Under the pieces are notes generated by a model. It was not told the DNA's origin. It worked only from the letters and a program-made list of their open reading frames with translations, and searched no databases. From assembly GCF_031143425.1 (NCBI RefSeq), contig NC_090439.1, positions 642,941,465 to 643,005,464 on the forward strand: a DNA stretch of 64,000 nucleotides, read 5' to 3'. The position numbers were made by a program, and so were the translations under genes. This document shows positions 43,316 to 54,380 of this stretch, one piece after another; position 1 is the stretch's first letter, and the number at the start of each line of letters is the position of its first letter. Source of the stretch: Pleurodeles waltl. Lineage: Eukaryota > Chordata > Amphibia > Caudata > Salamandridae.

Positions 43316-45980
43316 TGTTGGAAATGGCCCTTTTTGCAGGGTTATTCCCAAACTTTTTGCCCCTGACCTCCTGTTTTAGACTGTGTGTTGCATTTCATTT
43401 TTCCTAGTTTTACGACTATAGGCACTTTACCACTGCTGACCAGTGTGTTAAAGTGCAGGTGCTCTCGTCTAAGTTGTACTGATGATTGGTTTCTCCATGA
43501 TTGGCCTATTTGATTTACTTGTAAGTGCCTAATATAGTGCAGCAGGTGTGCCTAGGGTCTGTAAATCAAATGCTAATAGGGGGCCTGCAGCAATGATTGT
43601 GCCACCCATATGAGTAGCCCTACAAAAATTTCAGGCCTGCCATTGCAGTGTTTGTGTTTGCAGTTTTAAACTAACATTTCATCTCAGCAAGTGCTCCCAC
43701 TTGCCGGCCCAAACCTTTCCTTTTACTACATGTAAGTCACCCCTAAGGTAGGCCCAAGGCAGCCCCTTGGGCAGGGTGCAATGTATTTAAATGGTAAGAC
43801 ATGTACTGATGTGTTTTACGTATCCTGATAGTGAAACACTGCTAAATTCATTTTTCACTATTGCAAGGCCTATCTCTCCCATAGGCCAATATGGGGGTTG
43901 TCTTGAAATACCTTTTAAGCGTAATGTCCAATTGAGAGTAGGTAGAGATATGGAGTTTGGGGTCTCTGAACTACCAATTTAAAAATACATATTTTGGTGA
44001 AGTTGGTTTTTGAATTGTAGGTTTGAAAACACCACTTCCAGAAAGTGGGCATTTTCTTGCTTAACCATTCTGTGCCTCTGTCTGTCTGCTGAATACCCGT
44101 CTGGATCAGGTTGACAGTTGGGTTGTTTGTGAATTCACTCTATACAGTCACACAGAGGGAGCTGAGGTGTGCCTGCATTTCCCTATGGGTCTTCCTGAGC
44201 TAGAGTGGTGGGAGGTGCTGACACTTGCACCTGAATAGGGATGTTTCAGTTCTTACACATAGCAGTCTCCAATCCCCTGGAGTGTGTCTGGGGCCATGGC
44301 AGGGAAAGGAAGGGTCTTGTACACTACAAAGACTTCTATTTGAAGTTTTCCTCCTTCAAAAACAGAAATGGGCATAAGTACTGGACCTTTGACACCACAT
44401 TGTTAGAACTCTTCTGGACTGAGGACATTTTTCAAGGAAGAAGAGCTGGATGCTGTAGGAGGCACTGTCACTCTGCCTGCTGCTTTGTTGTGCTGGCCTG
44501 CTGCTTGCGGCTTCTGTCCTGGGAGTGAAAGAACTGCACATGGCTTTCTACATCCTGCTTTCCAAGGTCCTCCAAAGGCTTGAACTGAGTTTGCCTCCTG
44601 TTAAGACGTATCAGGGACATCAAAGACTTCATCCGTGAGTGCCTGGGCTCTTTTTCTGAGATTCCTACCTTGCTAAGTGGTGCCAATTCCAGTCACTGAG
44701 CCCCTGGAAGTGGAAGAGGGTGACATGAAGGAGAAAATCTATGCACTGATGCGTTGCAGCAGAAAAATCGATGCAATACCTGTGAAATCGACGCAGAGCC
44801 TGGCTCGCGGTTGAAGAGTCGATGCAGTACCACCCTCATGGCTGCAGAATCAAAGCAGCGCCTGTTTCACCACGGCTGCATCCACACAGCGGGTCTGAAT
44901 TTTCCATGCATTGTCTCATCGACCCAGCACCACAGTAAGGAACTGAGGCTGCGTGTTCAGAAATTAGCACATCACCTTTCCTGCAAGGTAAGATCAAAGT
45001 ATCACCTCTCCTGCCAGTAAGTAATTGACGCAGTGATTTGCTTTTCTGGGACCTCACCTTCAGTGCAGCCACCATCGTCTTTGATTTTGAGGCATCCCAG
45101 GTACTTTGTGCTAGAAAGATACAACCATTGATTCCTATGGACTGGGACTCATTTAAACCTTTAAAAAGTGATATCTTTACTTGTGTATGTTGTTTTTTGT
45201 TGTTTTGGTCTTGTTTTACTCAGATAAATATTGGCTATTCTTCTAAACTAGTTTGGAGTACTTTTGTGGTGTTTTCACTGTCTTACTGTGTGTGTGTGTG
45301 TACAAATACTTTACACATTGCCTCGGAGATAAGCCTGGCTACTTGAGCCAAGCTACCAAGGGGGTGACACCACAGTCAAGCTTCAGCAGAAACTCCAGAG
45401 GATCCAAAACTCAGCCGCACGCCTCATCTTGAACCTCCCACGCCATGAACACATCTCCGCCCACCTCAGATCCCTTCACTGGCTTCCTATCGACAAAAGG
45501 ATTATCTTCAAGATCCTCCTCCTCGCACACAAATCCCTCCACAACACTGGACCAGCCTAACTCAACGAAAGAGTGAACTTCCACATTTCCAATCGCCACC
45601 TCCGCTCCGCCGACCTCGCCACAGGTCCCCGCATCCAACGCACCACCTCCGGAGGCAGGTCCTTCTCCTACCTCAGCCCCAAAACCTAGAACTCCCTCCC
45701 CACAAACCTCCGCAAGACCCAGGGCCTCCTGTCATTCAGAAAACACCTCAAGACATGGCTTTTCGAACAGTAAAAAAGCAGCCCCCTCCTAGTCTTCCCC
45801 CCCCCCCCCCCCCCCCGGCGCCTTGAGACCCTCACGGGTGAGTAGCGCGCTCTATAAATTTTTTGATTGATTGATTGAGCAGGGATTATCTTAGCTGGGT
45901 GGCTCCCTTACCCTGACGAGAGTGAGGGTCTCTACTTGTACAGGGTGCAAAACACTGTCAAATAGAGACCCCATTTCTAT
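43316..45980 (+). repeat. Long solo-LTR-like repeat with nested L2 tail
   Basis: It begins TGTTGGAAATGG and ends 'ccccatttctat', approaching the inverse of its start (ATTTCTAACA expected). The flanks share TAATGTG (43,309-43,315 and 45,981-45,987), a target-duplication-like direct repeat. There is no coding frame over 2.1 kb of own sequence. Interruption at 45,366-45,876 by an L2 3' end splits the phrase 'ccaagggggtga / tgagcagggatt'. TG...CA-like ends plus the direct repeat suggest a solo LTR of an unknown LTR retrotransposon; an inverted, older partial copy lies at 8,250-8,660. Confidence 0.6.
45366..45876 (+). mobile_element. L2-type LINE 3' fragment nested in the LTR-like repeat
   Basis: It encodes LQRIQNSAARLILNLPRHEH, HLRSLHWLPIDKRIIFKILL, TSGGRSFSYLSPKT and LLSFRKHLKTWLFEQ. 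It then runs through a pure C run (about 45,800-45,818) and 'gcgccttgagaccctcacgg' to TTGATTGATTGATTG. The 3' half resembles the insert at 37.9-39.6 kb, so the same family generated both. It is heavily 5'-truncated, with a few stops. Confidence 0.88.
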
Positions 45981-45987
45981 TAATGTG

Positions 45988-47395
45988 GAATGGCAAAGGC
46001 ATGGCTGTGGTGCAGTAGTGATGGAGGAAAATTTATTTCACAGTTCTCACTCATTATCTGAGATCTGATAGAGCCTTTTCCGTAACCACCATACTCGGTA
46101 GTCACATTACTCTTTTAGTTTTATGCATACAATACTGTAGCTTTGGAGCAGCCAAAAGACTCTCACAATGGCAGCAGAGGAAACAAATTATATTTAGAAT
46201 CAGAAACGTCTGACAAGATTTCGAGAGCAGGCGTAGTTGTGAAATGCAGTAATCCAATATGGTGGCCCAGTCGAAATGGCCTAAATCAAATATGGTGGGC
46301 AAGTATCAGGTGGGAATAAAAATGCAGGAAGAACTGCATGGTTCCCAAAGACCTAGAGAGAATTGTAAATGCAGAGCCTAGCAGAGGTGTGTAAGTGAAA
46401 GAAGTTTGTCAGCGCCAAGTCCAGACTGCAAGAAGTATAGCAAGCTTGCGTACAATAACGGAAAATACGCAGAGCACAGGGCACTGCTTAAGAACTCAGA
46501 GTGGCACACGATGGCGATAAAGCAACTTAGACTAAGCAGTTATTTTCAAGCCCTCTATTATGCCATGTGGTTCACCAAGCAAGCATAGCCAGCCTTTTCT
46601 CATTTTCCATTTTTTTCCATCACCTGGCACAAACATCTTTTTGTGGCCACCGGACAACCTGTAGCCTTATTCAGTTTGGGCGCCACAAACAGTTTCTGCA
46701 CAGCTGCCCTACCTGCACTGTAGCTATTTAAAAACCCACCAATGTATAATAACTTCCCCTTAGCTGTACTCCTACTGTTGCCGAAGAGTAATTTTCAGAA
46801 TGCATGTCACTGTGACCTACTGTGAATATTTGTGTGATGTTCGTCGTATGAAGAAAATAATAGGTGAAATATAACATCACCCGTAATTGTGGCTTTTCAA
46901 ACGAAAGAAAGGCAAGATGTCCAAAACTCGTTGACACGGTTAGGTGACCTGTTCCCTCTTAGTTTTTAGGTTCAAAGCAGCATCGTGCTCTGTTCTCTTT
47001 AAAGTTTTTAGTATAAGGATACCCTATCAGTTAATGCATATTTTTATGAATATTTTCAGCTGTGCGAATCGGGCTAAGAGGTAATGTTCCAGTGATGTAT
47101 TATATACGTAAAATGGAACGAATAGTTATTTTAAGAGGATACGTGGTGTAGAAATAAGATTACAATTTACGTAAAATCCAGAAATTTATTTAAAGCATAA
47201 TGTATGTCACAAATGATACCGAAAAATAATGTCAGAATGAACTTTCTACGTAAACATGCGTTGGTGAAGAATCCTAGAGGATAATTTAAGGATACTAGTG
47301 GTACGTGCTTATTGTGCTTTACCCTCAATGTATTGATAGTAAGGGTGTTATTAATATTGTAAACACAGTAGACTAGGGGCCTTAATATGGGATGT
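45988..47395. other. Non-coding stretch
   Basis: Nothing supportable: scattered frames below 75 codons on both strands, no terminal repeats, and no RNA-like structure noted. Confidence 0.4.
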
Positions 47396-47560
47396 CCTGT
47401 AATCCACCCAGGGGCGTAACACAGGGGCCCCACAGCCCCTGTGGGGCAGGGGGAGGCGCTGACCATTAAAGGGCTCTTCGAACCTTTCAGAGGGGCTCCA
47501 TTCTGCTCAATGTTAATGAATATCGGTGAGATATGGCTGACGCGGAGGACCTTCCTCACA

Positions 47561-47816
47561 GGGGTCGATTCACAAAGGTAAACTTAGACGTTTGGTCTAA
47601 ACTTAGACCCAAAGTCCAAGTTTACGACTTCGGGAATTCACAAAGGACCTTGATGAGTGCTATCTTTAGGTCCGCCCTTGAGGTGGAGATCCACCCCCAG
47701 TGTGGACCTTAAGACAGTGCTCATAAATGTCCTTTGTGAATTTCCAAAGTCCTAAACTTAGACTTTTAGTCTACGTTTACACCAAACGTCTATGTTTACC
47801 TTTGGAAACGGGCCTC
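47561..47816. mobile_element. 256-bp foldback MITE
   Basis: The left half ('cacaaaggtaaacttagacg', 'tttggtctaaacttagac') and the right half read in reverse ('ccaaaggtaaacatagacg', 'tttggtgtaaacgtagac') are inverted copies around a centre near 47,690 ('aggtccgcccttgagg'). The outer ends are 'ggggtcgattc' and, reversed, 'gaggcccgtttc'. The target duplication could not be fixed. There is no coding capacity. It does not share the GGCGGT-rich termini of the Harbinger foldbacks. Confidence 0.8.
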
Positions 47817-47884
47817 TTTTCTGCACGTAACCCCATGATTTTTCAGTACGAAGCAGAATCCAGCTTGGCTGCCGATAAAATTTA

Positions 47885-48502
47885 GGGGGTCATTCCAACC
47901 CTGGCGGTCATGGACCGCCAGGGCCGGGGACGGAGGAAGCACCGCCAACAGGCTGGCGGTGCTTCTGGGGCAATTCTGACCGCGGCGGTAAAGCCGCGGT
48001 CAGAAAAGGGGAACCGGCGGTTTCCCGCCGGTTTTCCCCTGCCCCAGGGAATCCTCCACGGCGGCGCTGCAAGCAGCGCCGCCATGGGGATTCGACCCCC
48101 TTCCCGCCAGCCTGTTCCTGGCGGTTTACACCGCCAGGAAGAGGCTGGTTGGAACGGGTGTCGAGGGGCCCCTGGGGGCCCCTGCAGTGCCCATGCCACT
48201 GGCATGGCCACTGGCATGGGCACTGCAGGGGCCCCCTAACAGGGCCCCATTCAGATTTTGAAAATCGCGACAGGTGCCACTGCACCCGTCGCACACCAGC
48301 AACTCCGCCGGCTCCATTCGGAGCCGGCTTTATCGTTGCTGGGGATTTCCCGCTGGGCGGGCGGGCGGCCTTTTGGCGGTCGCCCGCCCGCCCAGCGGGA
48401 AAGTCAGAATGACCGCCGCGGTCATTTGACCGCGGTGCGGTCTTCTGGCAGTCTCCGCCCGGTGGGCGGCACCCGCCGACTGCCGGGGTCGGAATGACCC
48501 CC
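47885..48502. mobile_element. Harbinger-type GC-rich foldback (618 bp), TTA target duplication
   Basis: The left end is 'gggggtcattccaaccctgg' and the inverted right end is 'gggggtcattccgaccccgg', with TTA on both sides (47,882-47,884 and 48,503-48,505). The interior is a series of inverted blocks of CCGCGGTCAGAA and GGCGGT type, very GC-rich. The terminus closely matches that of Harbinger A (GGTGGTCATTACAACCCTGG), which makes it a likely passenger of that transposase. All open frames inside are side-effects of GC richness. Confidence 0.92.
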
Positions 48503-49040
48503 TTAGTGTCTGAATGCAGGTGCGGCTCGCAGAGGGAAAAGGGGTGTGGTGGCACGTGGCAAAGATGGTGGGGACCCAAAAAAATAATAAAAATAATAAT
48601 AACAAAAATCTTACCTGCTCCGTCGTTTCAGGCACAGGCTCCCAGCTGCTGGCAGCATGAAAGCAGCGGAAGGGTTGAACGGAGCGCACAGCCAGGGTGC
48701 TCTGAGGCAAAGTGGGAGCCTCTGCCTGCTCTCTCCAATCCGCCACTGCGTTGCCAGGTTGGACAGAGCCTACTGCGCACGCAAGTTTTGCCAGCCTGAG
48801 ACAGCCGGTCAGACACACATGCGTACTGAGGGGGAGTGCTGTGCACTTCCCCTCTGTCCCCATCATGCCCGTGGTCCCACCCAATGTTATAGTAAAAAAA
48901 TAATAAACAGAGTTTATTACGTTTTTACCATGAAACTGTTGCAGCTGCTGCTGCTGCTGGCAGTCCACCATAGCAGAGGAGCCGCCCCTGTATGAATAGA
49001 GATTGCACAGTCTTCTAACTGCAGCTGGATCATCTAAGTG

Positions 49041-50459
49041 AAATTCCAAGGGGAAATGAAGAATAACAGTGGAATATAGATGAAAATTATTGATTTCCTG
49101 GTATTTATCATTTAATGGACAACTCTGCCCACTTCCCCCTTCCCGAGTGGCTGGTGCGTGGCATCAGTAACTTCGGGAGACTTTACCTGTATTACTATGG
49201 TGGACCTGTAATGAGGCCCTATGTTTTCAGCTTCATTAACTAAAGAAGAATGAAGTAATGTTGACCAGAAAGAGAAGGAGGAATGTTAGGATGAAGAACT
49301 GTAACTGAATGGAAGCACAGACAAGACAATATACTGGACACCAGCATAGGAGCTTTAGTTAAGAGGAAATAGAAGAGGGATTAGGCATTTGAAAGGGAAT
49401 AGAAAAGGTAGGCGTCTATGAGGTTAGCAGATAAGCTTAGAAGCCAGCATGAAGACACGATCAGTAGCCTCATGTGGAAAAAAAAGCGATGGCAACTTGG
49501 TCAAAGTCTGAAAGAAAAAGAATGGAGCAACAACAACATTTCTTTCTGATGCCAAAAGTGACGCCCTTACCTCGAACCCACATCATATCTTCATTAAACT
49601 TGAGATCTATACTGGCAACAAATTAATATCAATGTGCTAATGCTGGTGGTGTGTTGTAGATCGACTGTTTGCAGATGACTGCATTCCTCTGGCACAACAC
49701 AGACAATGGAAAATTACTGCAAGAATTATGTTTGAATAAGGGCTCCGAATTAATTTCCTAAAGGCAAGGCAATCAGGATAGTTCAGAATATGTACACTAC
49801 ATATAAATACATTTCCAAGAGAGGGGCTGGAACGTAGGCAGATCAGCTATTTTGAACACATTTAGATGTGACGTGCAAACAGTAGTAAATGGGCCTCCTA
49901 GGTCGAGAAAAGTAGCTGTGTGTGGTCTGTATTCAAGATAAGGGTCTGCTTAACACTGGTGGGTCTTAGAGAATACATAGCAAAACTATTATATGCACCA
50001 GTTCAGAGAACAAGCAACTGGGGTTACATGAGCACATTCATTGCTCATTCTCCCATTAGGACCTGCTGAAAATGATTACTTTAAGGCGTTCATTAACTGC
50101 TCTAGAGCTACATCTACAGTTCTGCTGAATTTTCAAGAAAAGAGGAAAATCAAAGGTCTACCTTAAAGATGCCCTAGCTGTGGGTTAATATAGGATTAAC
50201 ACAAACTCTAATGGGTTGAGAGAAGCAATAAGCAAAGAAGGATCATACACTCAACTCACATGTATAATGCTAATAATGTAGAACCTCAAAGCATTGTCTA
50301 CACTTTCACCATCACCTTTCAAATAGTCCTACATGATCTGCAATGAGGAGAAAGAAAAGAACGTAATAAGCAAGAGTTCAAAGTGTCTGAACCAAAAATA
50401 AATAGTAAGGCTTATGAAACAGATGTTGTTGTGCACTAAAAGATGTTCAAAACTGGCAC
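49041..50459. other. Non-coding stretch
   Basis: No ORF longer than about 60 codons, no recognisable repeat ends and no RNA gene. It is moderately AT-rich and looks like decayed or unique intergenic DNA. Confidence 0.4.
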
Positions 50460-51390
50460 AAGCAGGACAGGGGGATGCGTGGCCAGCAAGATGGCCACCT
50501 AGTAGTGATCTCCGCTGGCTCCGAAAGCCCGACTTACATCCTATACTAATCCTGCCATCTCACCTGCCATCGATCTGCCAAACTCTGTCCCAGACACCTT
50601 GAGCAGACTCTGGTAGCAACAGGGTCCAAGGTTCGGCTCCAGCAAGGAGCAGGAAGCGGAGTGGTGATTATCTCTGTGGACGCAGCTGCCTCGGTGCCTA
50701 TTAAGATGGCAGCGGCCTGGTGGTGATGTTTTCTGCCAGCCCAGGGCTGTACAGTGGCAATGGAGTGGCAGCAACAGGACCTGCACAGTCGGACTACACG
50801 CTCCTCGCTCCTGGACTGGGGGTACATGGTCACCCTCACTGGCCCGAGGGCACGCAAGAGGAGGAACTGAGGTGGCAGGATGGCAGACCCCTGCCAGAGA
50901 GAGACAGATTGGGGCTGCTGCACGCGTGCCAGCAAACAGGCAAGTGGAGCTCCCTTGGGCATTTCAGAGGGGAGGCTCATGCTGGACTCCGCCAACACAC
51001 CGTGCCCTTCCTGGGGTAGCAACGAGATTCCTCTGCAAGGTAGCATGTAGGCCCTGAGGGCACACACCAAGAGTAGCTGGAGTGGCAACCCCAGCGGAGA
51101 GAGGCCGAATGAGGCCGCTGCACCTGCGCCTGCAAGCAGGCAATCTCCCATGGGTGCTGCGGAGGGGAGGCCCCCGCTGGACTCGGCCACAACACCGCAC
51201 GCCTCCTAGAGAGGAGGCAGGATTACCCAGCTGGGTGGAGCAGCAAGGGCCAAAAGCAGCATGCAGGCAATCGAACAAGGGGGATAAACACAAGAAAAAT
51301 GATAAAAGAAACGAAAGAACATAACTTAAAAGAAAACAGCAAGACGGAGTGACATCAGTGGTTTCTCCTTCCTCCCTCCCTTGCCTCCCT
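50460..51390 (+). promoter_or_regulatory. L1 5' UTR with tandem ~200-bp monomers
   Basis: Two similar units are spaced 200 bp apart ('ctgctgcacgcgtgcc' at 50,915 and 'ccgctgcacctgcgcc' at 51,115; 'gaggggaggc' and 'gctggactc' follow in each), with part of a third upstream (tail 'gagggcac' and 'tggca' near 50,845-50,880). The region is GC-rich and lies directly before ORF1. Monomeric 5' UTRs act as internal promoters in some L1 families; that role here is inferred. Confidence 0.6.
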
Positions 51391-52075
51391 TCGGTGGAGT
51401 ATGGCTATATCAAGGTGCTCGAGATACACAAGGAAACCCTCATTAAGTTTTATGACAGGGTGGCACCATGCTGGTGGGAGGGGCCACCAAGGCTGGGCAG
51501 AATTTGTTAGAAATGCGGTGGTGGAGGAGGGAAGTGATTGCCCAGAGCTTCACTGCCCGTTTTTGAAAATGCCTTCCGGGTTGACTCTTTACCCCAAGTA
51601 GTAGGGTCGGTGGCGGGCGATAGTCAAAGATAAAGACCCAAGGCCCCTCAGGCAGGGGAAGATGGACCTTTAAATCAAAGAACAAGGTGCCAAATGCACC
51701 AGACAATGCAGTGCTGCTCTTGGTGATTCAGTTCTCCTGGTGGGCGATGGAGGGGAGGATAGGAGAGGTACGTTCCAAGGTATTTCTCATGAGCTAGGGC
51801 CTATGCAATGTGCCCAAAAGGGTCCCGGCTGAAGGGAACCAGATTTCATTAACAGAAGATGCGGTTCAGGCGCTCCAGAAAGATGTGATAAATGCCCAGC
51901 CCACTGCTAAGAACCTGATCTGGAGGCTGGAAAACACTGAAAATCACACAATGCACAATAACCTATGCTTTTGTGGGCATCCCAGAGGGGGTGGAGGGCA
52001 CCTTCATGGAGGCATTTCTGGACCGGTGGCTAAGGGCAACCCACCCCTTTGAACAATTCTCCTCCTGCTTTGTAA

Positions 52076-53181
52076 TAGGGAGGGCAGTGAGCTCCACTCC
52101 GCTGGCGGAGTTAACATAGTTTTTGTCACTCCATGCTCCGCCGGGCTGCACTTTCTACTCGACCTAAACTGAATACAACATTTGCCCTATGACAGGCAAG
52201 GAGACCCCTAGCTAAGGCTTTGCTTTCTGCCAGTTCGTGGCATGGAGCTGCTGCAAGCTGCTGCTGAGGGGCTGCACCAGTGCCAGCTCTATATCCAGGC
52301 ATCCCTCCTTTCACTGTCCTCCGCAACTCAGCAGCAAGGGGCAGAAAGCCAGGCTGCTGGAAACCAGAACTCTGAACCCAGCAGGTAAGACCCTCATTTA
52401 ACTTTTTCTTCTATGTTCACATGGGGTCAGGCACTGGCCATGGAAAGTATTTGTATATGAGAGGGGTCTGTGCTTGGAAAAAATGAAACTTGCTGTCAGA
52501 GTTCCACTTGAAAATAATTTATATGTCTCCCCAGAGTCCCTGGGAATGGAAGTGGTGTTATGTGGTACGGCGCTAAGGACAGCAGGGAGAGCTGGAGACT
52601 GGGAGAGCATTAGCTGCTGAGTGGTAGTCCAGCAGCCCCTGCCAGATAGCGATGTGTGTGGCCTGAGAGAGTGCCTTAAAGCCCAGAGGCAAGCAAGGCT
52701 AGAAACTTTGTGAAAATACCAGGCTGCTGGTGGTGAGCTGATTTGCTGCTCCTAGTGCTGGGCCCTAAGAAAAGGGTGGGCTGAGAATGTGTGTAAGTGC
52801 AGATGAAGCGATTGAAAGGCTGTAGCAAGAAAGGGGGTGTGCTTGGCCTCCATAGCAAGTTTGTGAAGGAGGGCAGTTGGTGAAGGGACGTGTACAGGTG
52901 TGGTTGAGAGCAGCAGGCTCCAGGCCGGAGGGCTGTGTCAGCACAAGAGGCCTGAAACTGTAGCTTTCGCTGCCTACGGCATACCACCTGATCTCAGAAG
53001 CGCTAAGCAGGGTTAGGCCTCCGGACCCTCCTAAGTGCTTTCAAGATCGGGTGCATTCAGGCCAGGGTGGTGGGGAAAACAGCGTTCCACCACAGGTGGA
53101 ACTCCACAGAATTTCACTGAATTCTTAGCTAACTCCACGGAATTCCACAGAGTAGAACTCAGTGAGCTCTGCCCACCCCTA
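52076..53181. mobile_element. Non-autonomous hAT-type element (1.1 kb) with 8-bp target duplication
   Basis: The flanks carry CTTTGTAA on both sides (52,068-52,075 and 53,182-53,189). The left end 'tagggagggcagtgagctc' matches the inverted right end 'taggggtgggcagagctc', the (C/T)AGGGGTGGGC style common in hAT elements, and 8 bp is the hAT target size. There is no transposase. The right part has 'ggaattccac' and 'ggaactccacag' repeats and contains a 5S-rRNA-like piece. Confidence 0.85.
52972..53060 (+). ncRNA. 5S rRNA-derived segment (pseudogene or 5S-type SINE part)
   Basis: 'gcctacggcataccacc' followed by 'tgatctcagaagcgctaagc' and 'agggttaggcct' follows vertebrate 5S rRNA from its 5' end, with a deletion of about 25 bp between the two parts and one small insertion. 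The later part ('taagtgctttcaagatcggg') fits less well. The internal promoter region is only partly kept. This could be a processed 5S pseudogene or the head of a 5S-derived SINE captured inside the hAT element. Confidence 0.7.
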
Positions 53182-53345
53182 CTTTGTAACAGAACGCACA
53201 CACAGAGAACTGGGTAGGAAGCCCCCCTGGGGGCCCTTCATTGGCCTTTGATAGCAAGATTCCTGAACTTCTTAGACCCGATTCTGCCGGAACTACAGCG
53301 CCAAGGTGAAATCTGCTACGAGAACTCAAAAATCCTGATATTCAC

Positions 53346-54376
53346 AGATATAAGGTATTCTTACTTTTGGGGGCATGCAAGGTGTCTATTCCAGGCTGGA
53401 CTATGGGCCTCATTATGACCCTGGCGGGCGGCGGAGGCCGCCCGCCAGGATCCCGCCCTCCATTATACCGCTCCGCGGTCAGAAGACCGCGGAGGGTATT
53501 ATGAGTTTTTCCCTGGGCTGGCGGGCGGTGTCCAAAAGACCACCCGCCAGCCCAGGGAAAAACTCCCTTCCCACGAGGATGCCGGCTCGTAATCGAGCCG
53601 GCGGAGTGGGAAGGTGCGACGGGTGCAGTGGCACCCGTCGCGTATTTCAGTGTCTGCAAGGCAGACACTGAAATACTTTGCGGGGCCCTCTTACAGGGGC
53701 CCCTGCCGTGCCCATGCCATTGGCATGGGCACGGCAGGGGCCCCCAGGGGCCCCGCGACCCCCCCTACCGCCATCCTGTTCATGGCGGCTTTCCCGCCAT
53801 GAACAGGATGGCGGTAGGGGGCGTCAGAATCCCCTCGGCGGCGCAGCGAGCTGCGCCGCCTTGGAGGATTCTAAGGTCAGTGGAAAACCGGTGGGAGACC
53901 GCCGGTTTTCCCGTTCTGACCGCGGCCAAAGCGCCGCGGTCAGAATGACCAAGGGAGCACCGCCGGCCTGTCGGCGGTGCTCCCGCCCCCGTTGGCCCTG
54001 GCGGTAGAGAACCGCCAGGGTCAGAATGAGGGCCTATGTGTTCTCTGCAGCAGGGGAGGTTGCGGAAATTGAGAAGGCAGAATATATTCTTGTCAGATCA
54101 TTCACCCTTGTTAGTCAAGATGGGGCGGGGACATGGGACAACTGGGTGGAAATTGAATGTGTGGGATTTGCGAGACTGGAAGTTGCCCAGTGCCTCTGGG
54201 TTGTCACTGAGTTATATTTATAATCTACTGAAAATGAGGGATCCATTTTATCTAATGTAACGTTGCGGGGGGCCTATAAGGCCATGCTCTGTGTCAGGGC
54301 ACAGAACCTGATTGCACACAAGAAAAGGAGGGAAGTAGTAGATCTTGAGGGTCCGGGGAACCAGATTCTACAACTG
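53346..54376 (+). pseudogene. L1 ORF2 endonuclease C-terminal part and linker, split by a foldback
   Basis: Before the foldback the frame reads GGMQGVYSRLDY, an L1 endonuclease motif. After it, with a frameshift, comes LRKLRRQNIFLSDHSPLLV, containing the conserved SDHSP of the endonuclease family. It continues to a KAMLCVRAQNLIAHKKRREV-type linker and stops at the provirus. ORF2 resumes at 62,595. Confidence 0.82.
53405..54034. mobile_element. Harbinger-type GC-rich foldback (630 bp), TAT target duplication
   Basis: The left end 'gggcctcattatgaccctgg' and the inverted right end 'ggccctcattctgaccctgg' are followed on both sides by GCGG. TAT flanks both ends (53,402-53,404 and 54,035-54,037). 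The interior is a chain of inverted blocks (GCGGTCAGAA, GGCGGG, GGGGCCCCTG). Removing it and one TAT rejoins the L1 endonuclease frame at SRLDY, which fixes the ends independently. It is related to the foldback at 47,885-48,502 and to Harbinger A by its terminus. Confidence 0.93.
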
Positions 54377-54380
54377 GAAG

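Larger units (their letters stand above)
47396..49040 (+). repeat. Composite unclassified repeat broken by two foldback elements
   Basis: A GC-rich repeat begins near 'caggggcgtaacacaggggc' (47,410) and resumes after each insertion at 47,817 and 48,506. It reaches an A-rich stretch (aataataaaaataataataac near 48,580-48,605), a second GC-rich part, and a CTG-rich 'gttgcagctgctgctgctgctgg' near 48,940-48,962. No protein is recognised; the ~240-codon open frame on - here has no domain and crosses the inserted foldback. Confidence 0.45.
51400..53345 (+). pseudogene. L1 ORF1 remnant, interrupted by a hAT element
   Basis: Before the insertion, frames near 51,810-52,075 read LIWRLENTENHTMHNNLCFC and a HPFEQFSSCFV stretch, the coiled-coil/RRM part of an L1 ORF1 RNA-binding protein. 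After the insertion, a frame from about 53,216 reads LIARFLNFLDPILPEL and GEICYENSKILIFTD, the conserved C-terminal domain. ORF1p would be the nucleic-acid chaperone that packages L1 RNA. Stops and the insert make it dead. Confidence 0.72.

Noticed and set aside
45800..45818. Pure C run as a regulatory G-quadruplex site
   Set aside because: It is a homopolymer in the 3' untranslated part of an L2 copy; length variation or sequencing artefact is the simpler explanation.
47908..49049. ORFs of 223 and 239 codons over the GC-rich foldback
   Set aside because: They cross foldback ends and consist of GC-driven Arg/Pro/Gly-rich text on both strands; stop-poor composition explains them.
52972..53060. 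Functional 5S rRNA gene
   Set aside because: A central deletion, an insertion and a poor 3' third rule out a working 5S RNA.
54036..54260. Small + strand ORFs as new genes after the foldback
   Set aside because: They contain SDHSPLL and related text of the L1 endonuclease and join with the frame before the foldback.
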